Shown here: piece after piece, positions 57,047-64,000 of the stretch | Numbering within the stretch: the stretch's first letter is position 1 | Layout of the letters: each line of letters starts with the position of its first letter | DNA from: JAHDVS01 sp964370985 | GTDB taxonomy: Bacteria; Actinomycetota; Thermoleophilia; Gaiellales; Gaiellaceae | Length of the DNA: 64,000 nt | Assembly (NCBI GenBank): GCA_964370985.1 | Contig: CAYJLE010000001.1 | Span: 124,001 to 188,000, forward strand | Direction: 5' to 3' | Notes under the pieces: generated by a model | Seen by the model: the letters and a program-made list of their open reading frames with translations, nothing else | What the model was told of the DNA's origin: nothing | Database searches by the model: none | Program-made: the position numbers and the translations under genes

Positions 57047-58249
57047 CTACGGGAACAGGACCTTGCGGATCGAGCGCACCGCCTGGCCGATCCGGTGCTC
57101 GTTCTCGACGAGCGCGAAGCGGACGTGGCCGTCGCCGCCAGGGCCGAAACCGACTCCGGGGCTCACGGCCACCTTCGCGTCACGGGTCAGCATGGTCGCG
57201 AACTCGAGCGAGCCCGCCTCGCGGTGCTGCTCGGGCAGCGGCGCCCACACGAACATCGTCGCCCGCGGCTTCGGGAACTCCCAGCCGGCGCGGGCGAGCC
57301 CGTCGCAGAGGGCGTCCCGGCGGGAGCGGTAGACGTCGCGGACGACGTCCGGGTAGTCGGGCGTCTCGTTCATGGCGATGATCGACGCGATCTGGATCGG
57401 CTGGAACGTGCCGTAGTCGAGGTACGACTTCAGCCGCGCGAGCGCCCGCACGACCTCCGCGTTGCCGAGCAGGAAGCCGACACGCCAGCCGGCCATCGAG
57501 AACGACTTCGTCAGCGTGTACAGCTCGACGCAGACCTCGTCGGCGCCCTCGACCTGGAGAATCGAGGGCGGCCGGTAGCCGTCGAAGCCGAGATCGGCGT
57601 ACGCGAAGTCGTGGACGATCAGCGCCCCGTTCTCGCGCGCGAACTCGACCGCCCGGCGCATGAAGTCGAGGTCGACCGTCGCGGTCGTCGGGTTGTGGGG
57701 GAACGAGAGGATGATCACGCGCGGTCTCGGCCAGGAGCGCTCGAACGTCTCGACGAGGTTGCCGAACAGATCCTCGTCTGGCCCCATCGGCACCCGCGCC
57801 ACCTCGGCCCCGGCCAGCACGGGGGCGTAGATGTGAATCGGGTAGCTCGGGCTCGGCACCACCGCGGAGTCGCCGGGCTGGAGCAGCACCCACATCAGGT
57901 GGGAGAGCCCCTCCTTCGCGCCGATCGTCGTGATCGCCTGGGTCTCCGGGTCGAGCGACACCCCGAAGCGCCGTTCGTACAGGTCGCAGATCGCCTGGCG
58001 CAGCTTCGGAATCCCGCGGCTCGCCGAGTAGCGGTGGTTGCGCGGCTTGTGGGCAGCCTCGCAGAGCTTCTCGACGACCTCGGGTGGCGAGGGGATGTCG
58101 GGGTTGCCGAAGCCGAGGTCGATCACGTCCTCGCCGGCGCGGCGCAGCTCGATCGTGAGCTGGTTGATGGTCGCGAACACGTACGGTGGCAGCCCGCCAA
58201 TCCGGCGGAACTCGAGCCCGAATCCGGTCTGGAGCGCCCGCTCGCTCAT
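57047..58249 (-). CDS. Class I/II PLP aminotransferase (AlaC-like)
   Basis: The 400-residue fold-type I aminotransferase has DVIDLGFGNPDIPSP, IPKLRQAICDLYERRFG, SPSYPIHIYAPVLAG, SFPHNPTTATVDL, VHDFAYADLGFDG and the PLP lysine in TLTKSFSMAGWRVGFLLGN. The closing VRFALVENEHRIGQAVR fits the alanine transaminase AlaC group. Glutamate-pyruvate transamination is the most likely reaction. ATG 58249 overlaps the stop of guaA by 4 bp. Confidence 0.88.
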   Translation of the reverse strand: MSERALQTGFGLEFRRIGGLPPYVFATINQLTIELRRAGEDVIDLGFGNPDIPSPPEVVEKLCEAAHKPRNHRYSASRGIPKLRQAICDLYERRFGVSLDPETQAITTIGAKEGLSHLMWVLLQPGDSAVVPSPSYPIHIYAPVLAGAEVARVPMGPDEDLFGNLVETFERSWPRPRVIILSFPHNPTTATVDLDFMRRAVEFARENGALIVHDFAYADLGFDGYRPPSILQVEGADEVCVELYTLTKSFSMAGWRVGFLLGNAEVVRALARLKSYLDYGTFQPIQIASIIAMNETPDYPDVVRDVYRSRRDALCDGLARAGWEFPKPRATMFVWAPLPEQHREAGSLEFATMLTRDAKVAVSPGVGFGPGGDGHVRFALVENEHRIGQAVRSIRKVLFP

Positions 58250-59841
58250 TCCCACTCGATCGTCGCGGGGGGCTTCGACGAGATGTCGAGCGCCACCCGG
58301 TTCACGTGAGGCACCTCGTTGATGATCCGGCTCGAGATCGACTGGAGCAGCTCGTGGGGCAGCCGCGCCCAGTCCGCGGTCATCGCGTCCTCGGAAGTGA
58401 CCGCCCGGATCACGATCGGGTACGCGTACGTGCGCTCGTCCCCCTGGACGCCCACGGAGCGGATCGCCGGGAGAACCGCGAAGCACTGCCACAGCTCGCG
58501 GTACAGGCCGGCTCGGCGGATCTCGTCGAGCAGGATCGCGTCGGCCTCGCGGAGGATCTCGAGCCGCTGGCGTGTGACGTCGCCGATGATCCGGATCGCG
58601 AGCCCGGGCCCCGGGAACGGGTGACGCCAGACCATCGCCTCCGGCAGGCCGAGCTCCTCGCCGACCCGGCGGGCCTCGTCCTTGAACAGCATCCGCAACG
58701 GCTCCACGAGCTCGAAGTCGATCTCCTCGGGCAGGCCGCCGACGTTGTGGTGCGACTTGATCTTGGCCGCGACACCCGCCTGGCCGCCCGACTCGATCAC
58801 GTCCGAGTAGAGCGTGCCCTGGACGAGGAACGGCGGCGGCCCCGATCCGTCCCGGCCGAGCCGCTGCGCCTCCTCCTCGAACACGCGGATGAACTCCTCG
58901 CCGATGCGGTGGCGCTTCTCCTCGGGGTCGTCGATCCCCTCGAGCCGGGCGAGGAACCGCCCGCTCGCGTCCACGTGGACGAGCGGCACGTGGAAGTGGT
59001 GGCCGAACGTCTCCACGACCTGCTCCGCCTCGCCCTTGCGCAGGAAGCCGTGGTCGACGAAGACGCAGGTGAGCCGGTCGCCGACGGCCTTGTAGACGAG
59101 CAGGGCCGCGACCGCCGAGTCGACGCCGCCGGAGAGTCCGCAGAGGACGCGCTCGCGCCCGACCTGGGCGCGGATCCGCGCGACCTCCTCCTCGATCACC
59201 GCGGCCGGAGTCCAGACCGGCGGCGCGTCCGCGACGTCGTACAGGAACGCCTTCAAGAGCTCGATGCCGTGCGGCGTGTGCACGACCTCCGGGTGGAACT
59301 GCACCCCGTACAGGCCGCGGCGCTCGTCCTCGAACGCGGCGATCGGCGTCGTCGGGCTGGAGGCGACGACCCGGGCCCCCACGGGGGCCGCGACGACCGC
59401 GTCCCGGTGGCTCATCCAGATCGTCTGCTCGCGCGGCAGCGACCCGAGCAGGCGGCTCGACTCGTCCGTGACCTCGAGCTCCGCGCGGCCGAACTCGGCG
59501 ACGTCGGTGCGGTCGACGCGGCCGCCGAGCTCCTGGGCCATCAGCTGCATGCCGTAGCAGATTCCGAGCACCGGGACCCCGAGCGAGAACAGGCCGGGGT
59601 CGACCTTCGGCGCCCCGGGCGCGTAGACGGACGCGGGACCGCCGGAGAGCACGAGCGCGCGCGCGTTGCGGCGCAGCACCTCCTCCGGCCGGATGGCGGC
59701 CGGCACGAGCTCCGAGTAGACGCGGCACTCACGCACGCGACGGGCGATCAGCTGCGCGTACTGCCCGCCGAGGTCGATCACCAGGACGGGCCGATCCTCC
59801 GGGCCCGGATCAAGGAGCGGCAGCGGGGCGGGCTCCGCCAC
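58246..59841 (-). CDS. guaA: GMP synthase (glutamine-hydrolysing)
   Basis: GuaA converts XMP to GMP. The 531-residue product has the glutaminase domain with VLVIDLGGQYAQLIARRVRE, nucleophile Cys in GICYGMQLMA and VQFHPEV. The ATP-pyrophosphatase domain has LSGGVDSAVAALL, and the dimerisation end is NRVALDISSKPPATIEWE. GTG 59841 is supported by GGGAGG 8 nt upstream. guaB lies 4 bp upstream, so the two steps from IMP to GMP are adjacent. Confidence 0.96.
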   Translation of the reverse strand: MAEPAPLPLLDPGPEDRPVLVIDLGGQYAQLIARRVRECRVYSELVPAAIRPEEVLRRNARALVLSGGPASVYAPGAPKVDPGLFSLGVPVLGICYGMQLMAQELGGRVDRTDVAEFGRAELEVTDESSRLLGSLPREQTIWMSHRDAVVAAPVGARVVASSPTTPIAAFEDERRGLYGVQFHPEVVHTPHGIELLKAFLYDVADAPPVWTPAAVIEEEVARIRAQVGRERVLCGLSGGVDSAVAALLVYKAVGDRLTCVFVDHGFLRKGEAEQVVETFGHHFHVPLVHVDASGRFLARLEGIDDPEEKRHRIGEEFIRVFEEEAQRLGRDGSGPPPFLVQGTLYSDVIESGGQAGVAAKIKSHHNVGGLPEEIDFELVEPLRMLFKDEARRVGEELGLPEAMVWRHPFPGPGLAIRIIGDVTRQRLEILREADAILLDEIRRAGLYRELWQCFAVLPAIRSVGVQGDERTYAYPIVIRAVTSEDAMTADWARLPHELLQSISSRIINEVPHVNRVALDISSKPPATIEWE

Positions 59842-59845
59842 GGGC

Positions 59846-61363
59846 TCAGCCTCCCGTGCGGTAGTTCGGCGACTCCTTGACCATGGAGACGTGGTGCGGG
59901 TGGCTCTCCCGCAGGCCTGCCGCAGTGATCCGGACGAAGCGCGCGTGCACGCGGAGGTCCTCGATCGTCGCGGCGCCGCAGTAGCCCATCGCCTGGCGCA
60001 GGCCGCCGACGAGCTGGTAGACGATCGCACGCAGCGGCCCCTTGTAGCCGACCCGGCCCTCGATGCCCTCGGGCACGAGCTTCGCCACGTCGTCGCGATT
60101 CGCCTGGAAGTAGCGGTCCTTCGAGTACGAGCGGGCCTTCATCGCCCCGATCGAGCCCATCCCGCGGTACTCCTTGAAGCGCTCGCCCTGGTAGAAGACG
60201 ACGTCCCCGGGGCTCTCGTCCGTGCCGGCCAGGACGCTGCCGAGCATGACGGAGTCCGCGCCCGCCGCGATCGCCTTGGCGACGTCGCCGGAGGACTGCA
60301 GGCCGCCGTCCCCGACCACGGGGACACCGTGGCGAGCAGCGGCGCGGGCGCAGTCGTTGATGGCGGTCAGCTGGGGCACCCCGACCCCCGCGACGATCCT
60401 GGTGGTGCAGATCGAGCCGGGGCCCACGCCCACCTTCACGGCGTCGGCGCCGGCGTCGATCAGGGCCTCCGCGGCCTCCGCGGTCGCGATGTTGCCCGCG
60501 ACCACCTGGACGTCGAACCGGTCCTTGATCCTCCGGACCGTCTCGACGACCCCCCGGGAGTGGCCGTGGGAGGTGTCGACCACGAGCAGGTCGACGTCCT
60601 CGCCGGCGAGCGCGTCAGCCCGCTCGAGCGCGTCGGCACCGACCCCGATGGCGGCGCCGACCCGCAGGCGGCCCTGCTCGTCCTTCGTGGCAAGTGGGTA
60701 CTGGATCCGCTTCTGGATGTCCTTGACGGTGATCAGGCCCTTCAGGTACCCGCCGGCGTCGACCACCGGGAGCTTCTCGATCTTGTGGCGGTGCAGCACC
60801 TCGCGCGCCGCGTCCAGGGTCGTCCCGACGGGCACCGTCACGAGCCCCTCGCTCGTCATCAGGTTCGCGATCGGCTGCGCCGTGTCGCCCTCGAAGCGCA
60901 GATCGCGGTTGGTGAGGATGCCGACGAGCTTGCCGCGCTCGTCCGTGATCGGCACGCCCGAGATGTGGTAGGTCTCCATCAGCTCGAGCGCGTCGGCGAC
61001 CAGGTCGTGCGGCTGGAGCGTGACGGGCTCGACGATCATCCCCGACTCCGAGCGCTTGACCTTGTCGACCTCCGCCACCTGATCCTCGATCGAGAGGTTG
61101 CGGTGGACGATGCCGATCCCGCCCTCGCGTGCGAGCGCGATCGCCATCCGCGCCTCGGTGACGGTGTCCATCGCCGCTGACGAGATCGGGATCGCGATCT
61201 CGATGCCGCGGGTGAAGCGCGTTCGCGTCGACACCTCGTCGGGAAGCACCGAGGACTCCGCCGGCACGAGCAGGACGTCATCGAAGGTCAGGCCCTCCTT
61301 CGCGAACTTCCGCTCCAGCTCGAGCAGGCGCTCGAGCTCCGCGGGCCCGACCTCGACGCTCAC
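59846..61363 (-). CDS. guaB: Inosine-5'-monophosphate dehydrogenase
   Basis: The 505-residue IMPDH has an (alpha/beta)8 barrel interrupted by a pair of CBS domains (about residues 105-225, with VEPVTLQPHDLV and ISGVPITDE). The catalytic loop is GPGSICTTRIVAGVGVPQ with its Cys, followed by GDGGLQSSGDVAKA and the flap GYKGPLRAIVYQLVGGLRQAMGYCGA. It oxidises IMP to XMP. GTG 61363 follows a G-rich Shine-Dalgarno sequence. Its 136-bp leader contains a possible -10 and a stable hairpin. Confidence 0.97.
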   Translation of the reverse strand: MSVEVGPAELERLLELERKFAKEGLTFDDVLLVPAESSVLPDEVSTRTRFTRGIEIAIPISSAAMDTVTEARMAIALAREGGIGIVHRNLSIEDQVAEVDKVKRSESGMIVEPVTLQPHDLVADALELMETYHISGVPITDERGKLVGILTNRDLRFEGDTAQPIANLMTSEGLVTVPVGTTLDAAREVLHRHKIEKLPVVDAGGYLKGLITVKDIQKRIQYPLATKDEQGRLRVGAAIGVGADALERADALAGEDVDLLVVDTSHGHSRGVVETVRRIKDRFDVQVVAGNIATAEAAEALIDAGADAVKVGVGPGSICTTRIVAGVGVPQLTAINDCARAAARHGVPVVGDGGLQSSGDVAKAIAAGADSVMLGSVLAGTDESPGDVVFYQGERFKEYRGMGSIGAMKARSYSKDRYFQANRDDVAKLVPEGIEGRVGYKGPLRAIVYQLVGGLRQAMGYCGAATIEDLRVHARFVRITAAGLRESHPHHVSMVKESPNYRTGG

Positions 61364-61391
61364 GCCCCGCCTCCCCCCTTCAAGCAGGAAA

Positions 61392-61416
61392 CCCAGGCGC
61401 CGACGGGCTGCCTGGG
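61392..61416 (-). terminator. Hairpin in the pfkB-guaB gap (terminator or attenuator)
   Basis: CCCAGGC (61392-61398) pairs with GCCTGGG (61410-61416), with three further inner pairs. On the transcript it is followed by UUUCCUGCUU. It lies after the PfkB gene but also after a possible guaB promoter, so it could end the first transcript or attenuate the second. Confidence 0.45.
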
Positions 61417-61458
61417 CTCCGCGAACCTGCCTCTCGCCTGGTCTCTCAACGTGGGCGC

Positions 61459-61464
61459 ATGGTA
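61459..61464 (-). promoter_or_regulatory. -10-like element TACCAT upstream of guaB
   Basis: TACCAT preceded by TGG on the minus strand lies 95 nt before the guaB start. Transcription from here would give a leader that contains the hairpin at 61392-61416. Confidence 0.3.
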
Positions 61465-61499
61465 CCAGCCACGCTCGACGCGACCCGGGGGGCGCGCGC

Positions 61500-62456
61500 C
61501 TACTCGGAGGCGGCCGGCTCGAGCTGGCCCACGGTGACGAGCGCGGCGAGCCGGCTCACCTCGCGAACGTCGAAGCGGCCCGCGCCGACCTCGAGCACGG
61601 AGGCGGCGCCCGTCGCCACCGCCGCTCGCACCGCCTCGTCGAGCGGCTTGCCCGCGAGGCGCGCTGCGATGAAGCCGGCGAGCAGCGCGTCCCCCGATCC
61701 GACCGTGGAGATCGGCTCGAGCCGGGGTGCGGTCGCCTCCAGGCGAAGCTCCGTGCGATCCTCGTGAAGCAGCGCGACGCACCCGCTCTCGGTGGTGATG
61801 ATCGCGTTTCGCGCACCGAGCTCCGCGATCTCGTCGAGCGCCGCGACCAGGTCGTCCTCGCCCGCGAACTCGTGGCCGACGAGCTCCTCGGCCTCCCGAA
61901 CGTCGGGCACGACGAGGTAGGGCTCGCCCTCGACGCCGCGCCGCAGGGGCTCGCCCTCGGCGTCGAGCACGGTCGGCACGCCCCGCCGGTTCGCCTCCCG
62001 GATCGCCTCCTCGTAGAAGCCGTCCGCGACGCCCCGGGGCAGCGAGCCGGAGAAGACGATGAACTCCGCGCCCCGCGTGAGGTAGGAGAGCTTCTCGCCC
62101 AGCATCGCGAGCTCGTGCTCCTCGACCTCCGGCCCCCACTCGTTGATCTCCGTGTAGACGTTCGACGTCGGGTCGACGACCGCGGTGGACGTGCGGGACT
62201 CGTCGCGGATCCGGACGAAGTCGTTCAGCAGGCCCTCGCTCGTCAGGCGCTCCACGATCTGCACACCCGTGCGGCCTCCGGCGAGGCCCGTGCACACGAC
62301 GGGGACGCCGAGTCGTTTGAGGGCACGCGCCACGTTGATCCCCTTGCCGCCGGCGCTGGCCAGGCTCGTGCTCACGCGGTGCCGCTGGCCGAGTCGGAAG
62401 CTCGGAACGAGCAGCGTGCGGTCGATCGCGGCGTTGAGCGTGACGGTGACGATCAT
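61500..62456 (-). CDS. PfkB-family sugar kinase (1-phosphofructokinase type)
   Basis: The 318-residue ribokinase-fold enzyme begins MIVTVTLNAAIDRTLLVP and has SAGGKGINVARALKRLG (sugar binding), FSGSLPRGV and the anion hole with catalytic Asp in TVGSGDALLAGF. These features are typical of 1-phosphofructokinase/tagatose-6-phosphate kinase. No fructose PTS gene is nearby, so the physiological substrate is open. The start overlaps the stop of the carboxypeptidase gene by 4 bp. Confidence 0.9.
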   Translation of the reverse strand: MIVTVTLNAAIDRTLLVPSFRLGQRHRVSTSLASAGGKGINVARALKRLGVPVVCTGLAGGRTGVQIVERLTSEGLLNDFVRIRDESRTSTAVVDPTSNVYTEINEWGPEVEEHELAMLGEKLSYLTRGAEFIVFSGSLPRGVADGFYEEAIREANRRGVPTVLDAEGEPLRRGVEGEPYLVVPDVREAEELVGHEFAGEDDLVAALDEIAELGARNAIITTESGCVALLHEDRTELRLEATAPRLEPISTVGSGDALLAGFIAARLAGKPLDEAVRAAVATGAASVLEVGAGRFDVREVSRLAALVTVGQLEPAASE

Positions 62457-63610
62457 GGACTCAGCGCGAACCCCAGGATCGAGCCGAGGGCGTCGCGCGC
62501 GTGGTCGAGCGCACGGTCAGCGTACCAGCGCGCGCGCCCGCCGAGGCCGGGCGCGTCGAGCGACTCGGCCGCGACGAGCGGCCGCGTGACGAGAACCCTG
62601 TCGCCGTCCAGGATCTGGATCTCTCCGAGCTCCTGGCCCGCCTCGATCGGGAGCTCGACCATCGCGGGTGCGACCACCCGCTCGACCAGGGGATGCCCCA
62701 CCTGGACGAGCGCGAGCACCGCGCCGGGGGCGACGAGGTGCAGACGGGCATCCGAGAACGGCACGAGCGCCTCCGCGTAGACGACGTCGCTGCGCACGAT
62801 CGCGACCCGACGGTACTGGTCGAGCCCCCAGTCCAGGAGCTCGACGAGGTCGGCGTTGCGCTCGGCCCGGCTCGGGCCTCCGAGCAGGACGGCGTAGATC
62901 GTGACGCCGTCGCGCCGGACGGCCGCGACCTCGCTCCACCCGGCGTCCCCCGTGTGTCCGGTCTTGACCCCGATCGTGCCCGGGTAGGAGAACAGCAGGT
63001 CGTTGCGGTTGACGAGCGTCCGCCCCGCGACCGTCGCCTCCTCGATCCGCACGATCCGCCGGATCAGCGGCTTGCGCATGGCGACGCGAGCGAGCTTGAA
63101 GAGGTCACGCGCCGACGAGTAGTTGCCGGGAGCGTCGAGGCCGTCCGGACGGCTGAAGTGCGTGTCGCGAAGCCCGAGCTCGGCCGCCCTTTCGTTCATC
63201 AACGCCACGAAGCGCGGAACCGACCCGTCGCCGACGTGCCAGGCCAGCGCGTAGGCGGCGTCGTTGGCGCTGTAGACGAGCAGCGCGGTCAGGAGCTCCC
63301 GCACGGTCAGTCGCTCGCCCGCACGCAACCCGATCGACGACTCGCCGACCGTCGGCGCGGGGCCTCCGACCCGCACGACGTCCGACGGCCGGGCGTACTC
63401 GAGCACGACCAGCGCGGTCATGATCTTGGTGATGCTCGCGATCGGGAGCCGCTCCGTGTCGCTCTCCGCGAGCAGCACGACGCCGTTCGCGCCGTTGCCG
63501 ACCAGGACCGAGGCAGCCTCGACCGTCGGCGGCGGCCCCGCCGTGGCCACGGCAGCGGCCGCGAGGAGAGCGGCACCGGCCGCGGCGAGGAGACCCAACC
63601 GGCGGGGCAC
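62453..63610 (-). CDS. D-alanyl-D-alanine carboxypeptidase (PBP5/DacA type)
   Basis: The 385-residue product has a signal peptide and the S11 peptidase motifs SITK (SxxK, in PIASITKIMTAL), SAN (in LVYSANDAAY) and KTGHTG. The C-terminal part contains the PBP5-associated beta domain (ELPIEAGQELGEIQIL) and a possible amphipathic anchor at the end. It trims pentapeptides in peptidoglycan outside the membrane. GTG 63610 is the start. Confidence 0.93.
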   Translation of the reverse strand: MPRRLGLLAAAGAALLAAAAVATAGPPPTVEAASVLVGNGANGVVLLAESDTERLPIASITKIMTALVVLEYARPSDVVRVGGPAPTVGESSIGLRAGERLTVRELLTALLVYSANDAAYALAWHVGDGSVPRFVALMNERAAELGLRDTHFSRPDGLDAPGNYSSARDLFKLARVAMRKPLIRRIVRIEEATVAGRTLVNRNDLLFSYPGTIGVKTGHTGDAGWSEVAAVRRDGVTIYAVLLGGPSRAERNADLVELLDWGLDQYRRVAIVRSDVVYAEALVPFSDARLHLVAPGAVLALVQVGHPLVERVVAPAMVELPIEAGQELGEIQILDGDRVLVTRPLVAAESLDAPGLGGRARWYADRALDHARDALGSILGFALSP

Positions 63611-63621
63611 GGGCGCAAGCC

Positions 63622-63627
63622 TATACT
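63622..63627 (+). promoter_or_regulatory. -10 element TATACT with leaderless spacing
   Basis: TATACT, the best -10 match in the window, is followed by CCGCCC and then ATG 63634. The transcript should begin at or near the ATG. Confidence 0.55.
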
Positions 63628-63633
63628 CCGCCC

Positions 63634-63963
63634 ATGGCGCCGGTTGAGGGCGAGCGGACGCCCGCTAACGTCACCGGGGTGGAGCGCACGCTCGAAGTGC
63701 GCGTCGGCTCGCTCGGGGGTTTCGAGCTGCGCCCGACCCGCCTGTTCGTCTGGAAGGGGGAGGAGCGCGAGGAGGCGCAGAAGCTGGTCTCGTTCGGCTC
63801 GCAGCCGGCCGCGCTCGACTACCCGAGGCGTGAGAGCACGCTGCGCGCCGGCCACGTCGAGGTGCGCACGCTCGGGAACCCGCTCATGACGATCGCGCTG
63901 GCCGGCGTGATCGCGCTGCGCAACTGGGCGAACGCGCCCGAGGAGCCGCCGCGCGGCGGCTGA
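63634..63963 (+). CDS. Small hypothetical protein
   Basis: The 109-residue product has a soluble N-terminal part (LEVRVGSLGGFELRPTRLFVWKGEE) and a weakly hydrophobic helix near the C-terminus (PLMTIALAGVIALRNWA). No known domain is recognised. It is divergent from the carboxypeptidase gene, and its start is supported by the TATACT element. Confidence 0.55.
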   Translation: MAPVEGERTPANVTGVERTLEVRVGSLGGFELRPTRLFVWKGEEREEAQKLVSFGSQPAALDYPRRESTLRAGHVEVRTLGNPLMTIALAGVIALRNWANAPEEPPRGG

Positions 63964-63973
63964 GCCTGAGCCG

Positions 63974-64000
63974 TCAGGCGACGCGCAGGCGCTGGCCGGG
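63974..64000 (-). CDS. 3' end of a gene running off the window, possibly with a LysM domain
   Basis: The minus strand ends with PGQRLRVA and TGA at 63974. GQ-x-L-x-V near a C-terminus is common in LysM domains, which bind peptidoglycan. Only eight residues are visible, so this is tentative. Confidence 0.35.
   Translation of the reverse strand, partial: PGQRLRVA

Noticed and set aside
1..64000. CRISPR arrays, insertion sequences, integrase/att sites, phage genes
   Set aside because: No direct-repeat/spacer series, transposase, recombinase or phage-like protein was found on either strand.

Overview
The window is very GC-rich, uses GTG and TTG starts freely, and packs genes tightly with many 4-bp stop/start overlaps. 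The gene content and order (rplM-rpsI-glmM-glmS, acpS-nnr-alr, guaB-guaA, a FabI-type enoyl reductase) suggest an uncultured actinobacterium, probably of the Thermoleophilia type; that placement is inference. Two 10-N scaffold gaps flanked by homopolymer noise indicate a draft or metagenome assembly. I see no insertion sequence, prophage, CRISPR array or plasmid gene. No gene-free stretch exceeds about 150 bases.

Layout. 1-12.5 kb: M15 peptidase, secreted beta-propeller-like protein, tRNA-Pro, EamA exporter, ispH, ileS, trxA, serine hydrolase, RidA protein, a peroxiredoxin read through an in-frame UGA (candidate selenoprotein), a large membrane protein and fabI. 12.6-17.1 kb: a two-component system divergent from a five-gene operon of ApbE flavin transferase, a ferric-reductase-like membrane protein and three small exported or membrane proteins, two of them with acidic His-containing tails. 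17.1-23.8 kb: SDR, MarR, FIST protein, and lipid/membrane genes. 23.8-34.6 kb: a long minus-strand housekeeping run (CCA enzyme, alr, LiaF-like, nnrED, acpS, HAD phosphatase, MFS, glmS, glmM, rpsI, rplM). 34.7-38.3 kb: plus-strand PH-domain gene, class III aminotransferase, TIM-barrel epimerase and Gfo/Idh/MocA oxidoreductase. 38.3-54.0 kb: a 16-gene minus-strand catabolic operon with its own ABC importer and IclR regulator, built from amidohydrolases, a nitrilase-fold amidase, an isochorismatase-fold amidase, DUF1989 proteins, a class II aldolase, a flavoprotein and an aldehyde dehydrogenase. 54-64 kb: MFS exporter, unknown polytopic protein, aminotransferase, guaA, guaB, PfkB kinase, DacA-type carboxypeptidase and a hypothetical gene.

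Main points for a second look: (1) the candidate selenocysteine peroxiredoxin at 9253-9720, in which UGA is codon 47 at the TxxC position, no Cys occurs anywhere else, and a 38-nt SECIS-like hairpin follows; (2) the 38-54 kb operon, which looks like an uncharacterised N-heterocycle or cyclic-amide degradation pathway; (3) the ApbE/ferric-reductase operon; (4) a recurrent TAnnnT plus 6-8 nt plus GTG/ATG arrangement, suggesting widespread leaderless transcription; (5) a family of near-identical intergenic palindromes, and an 18-bp perfect hairpin that includes the last codons of rpsI.
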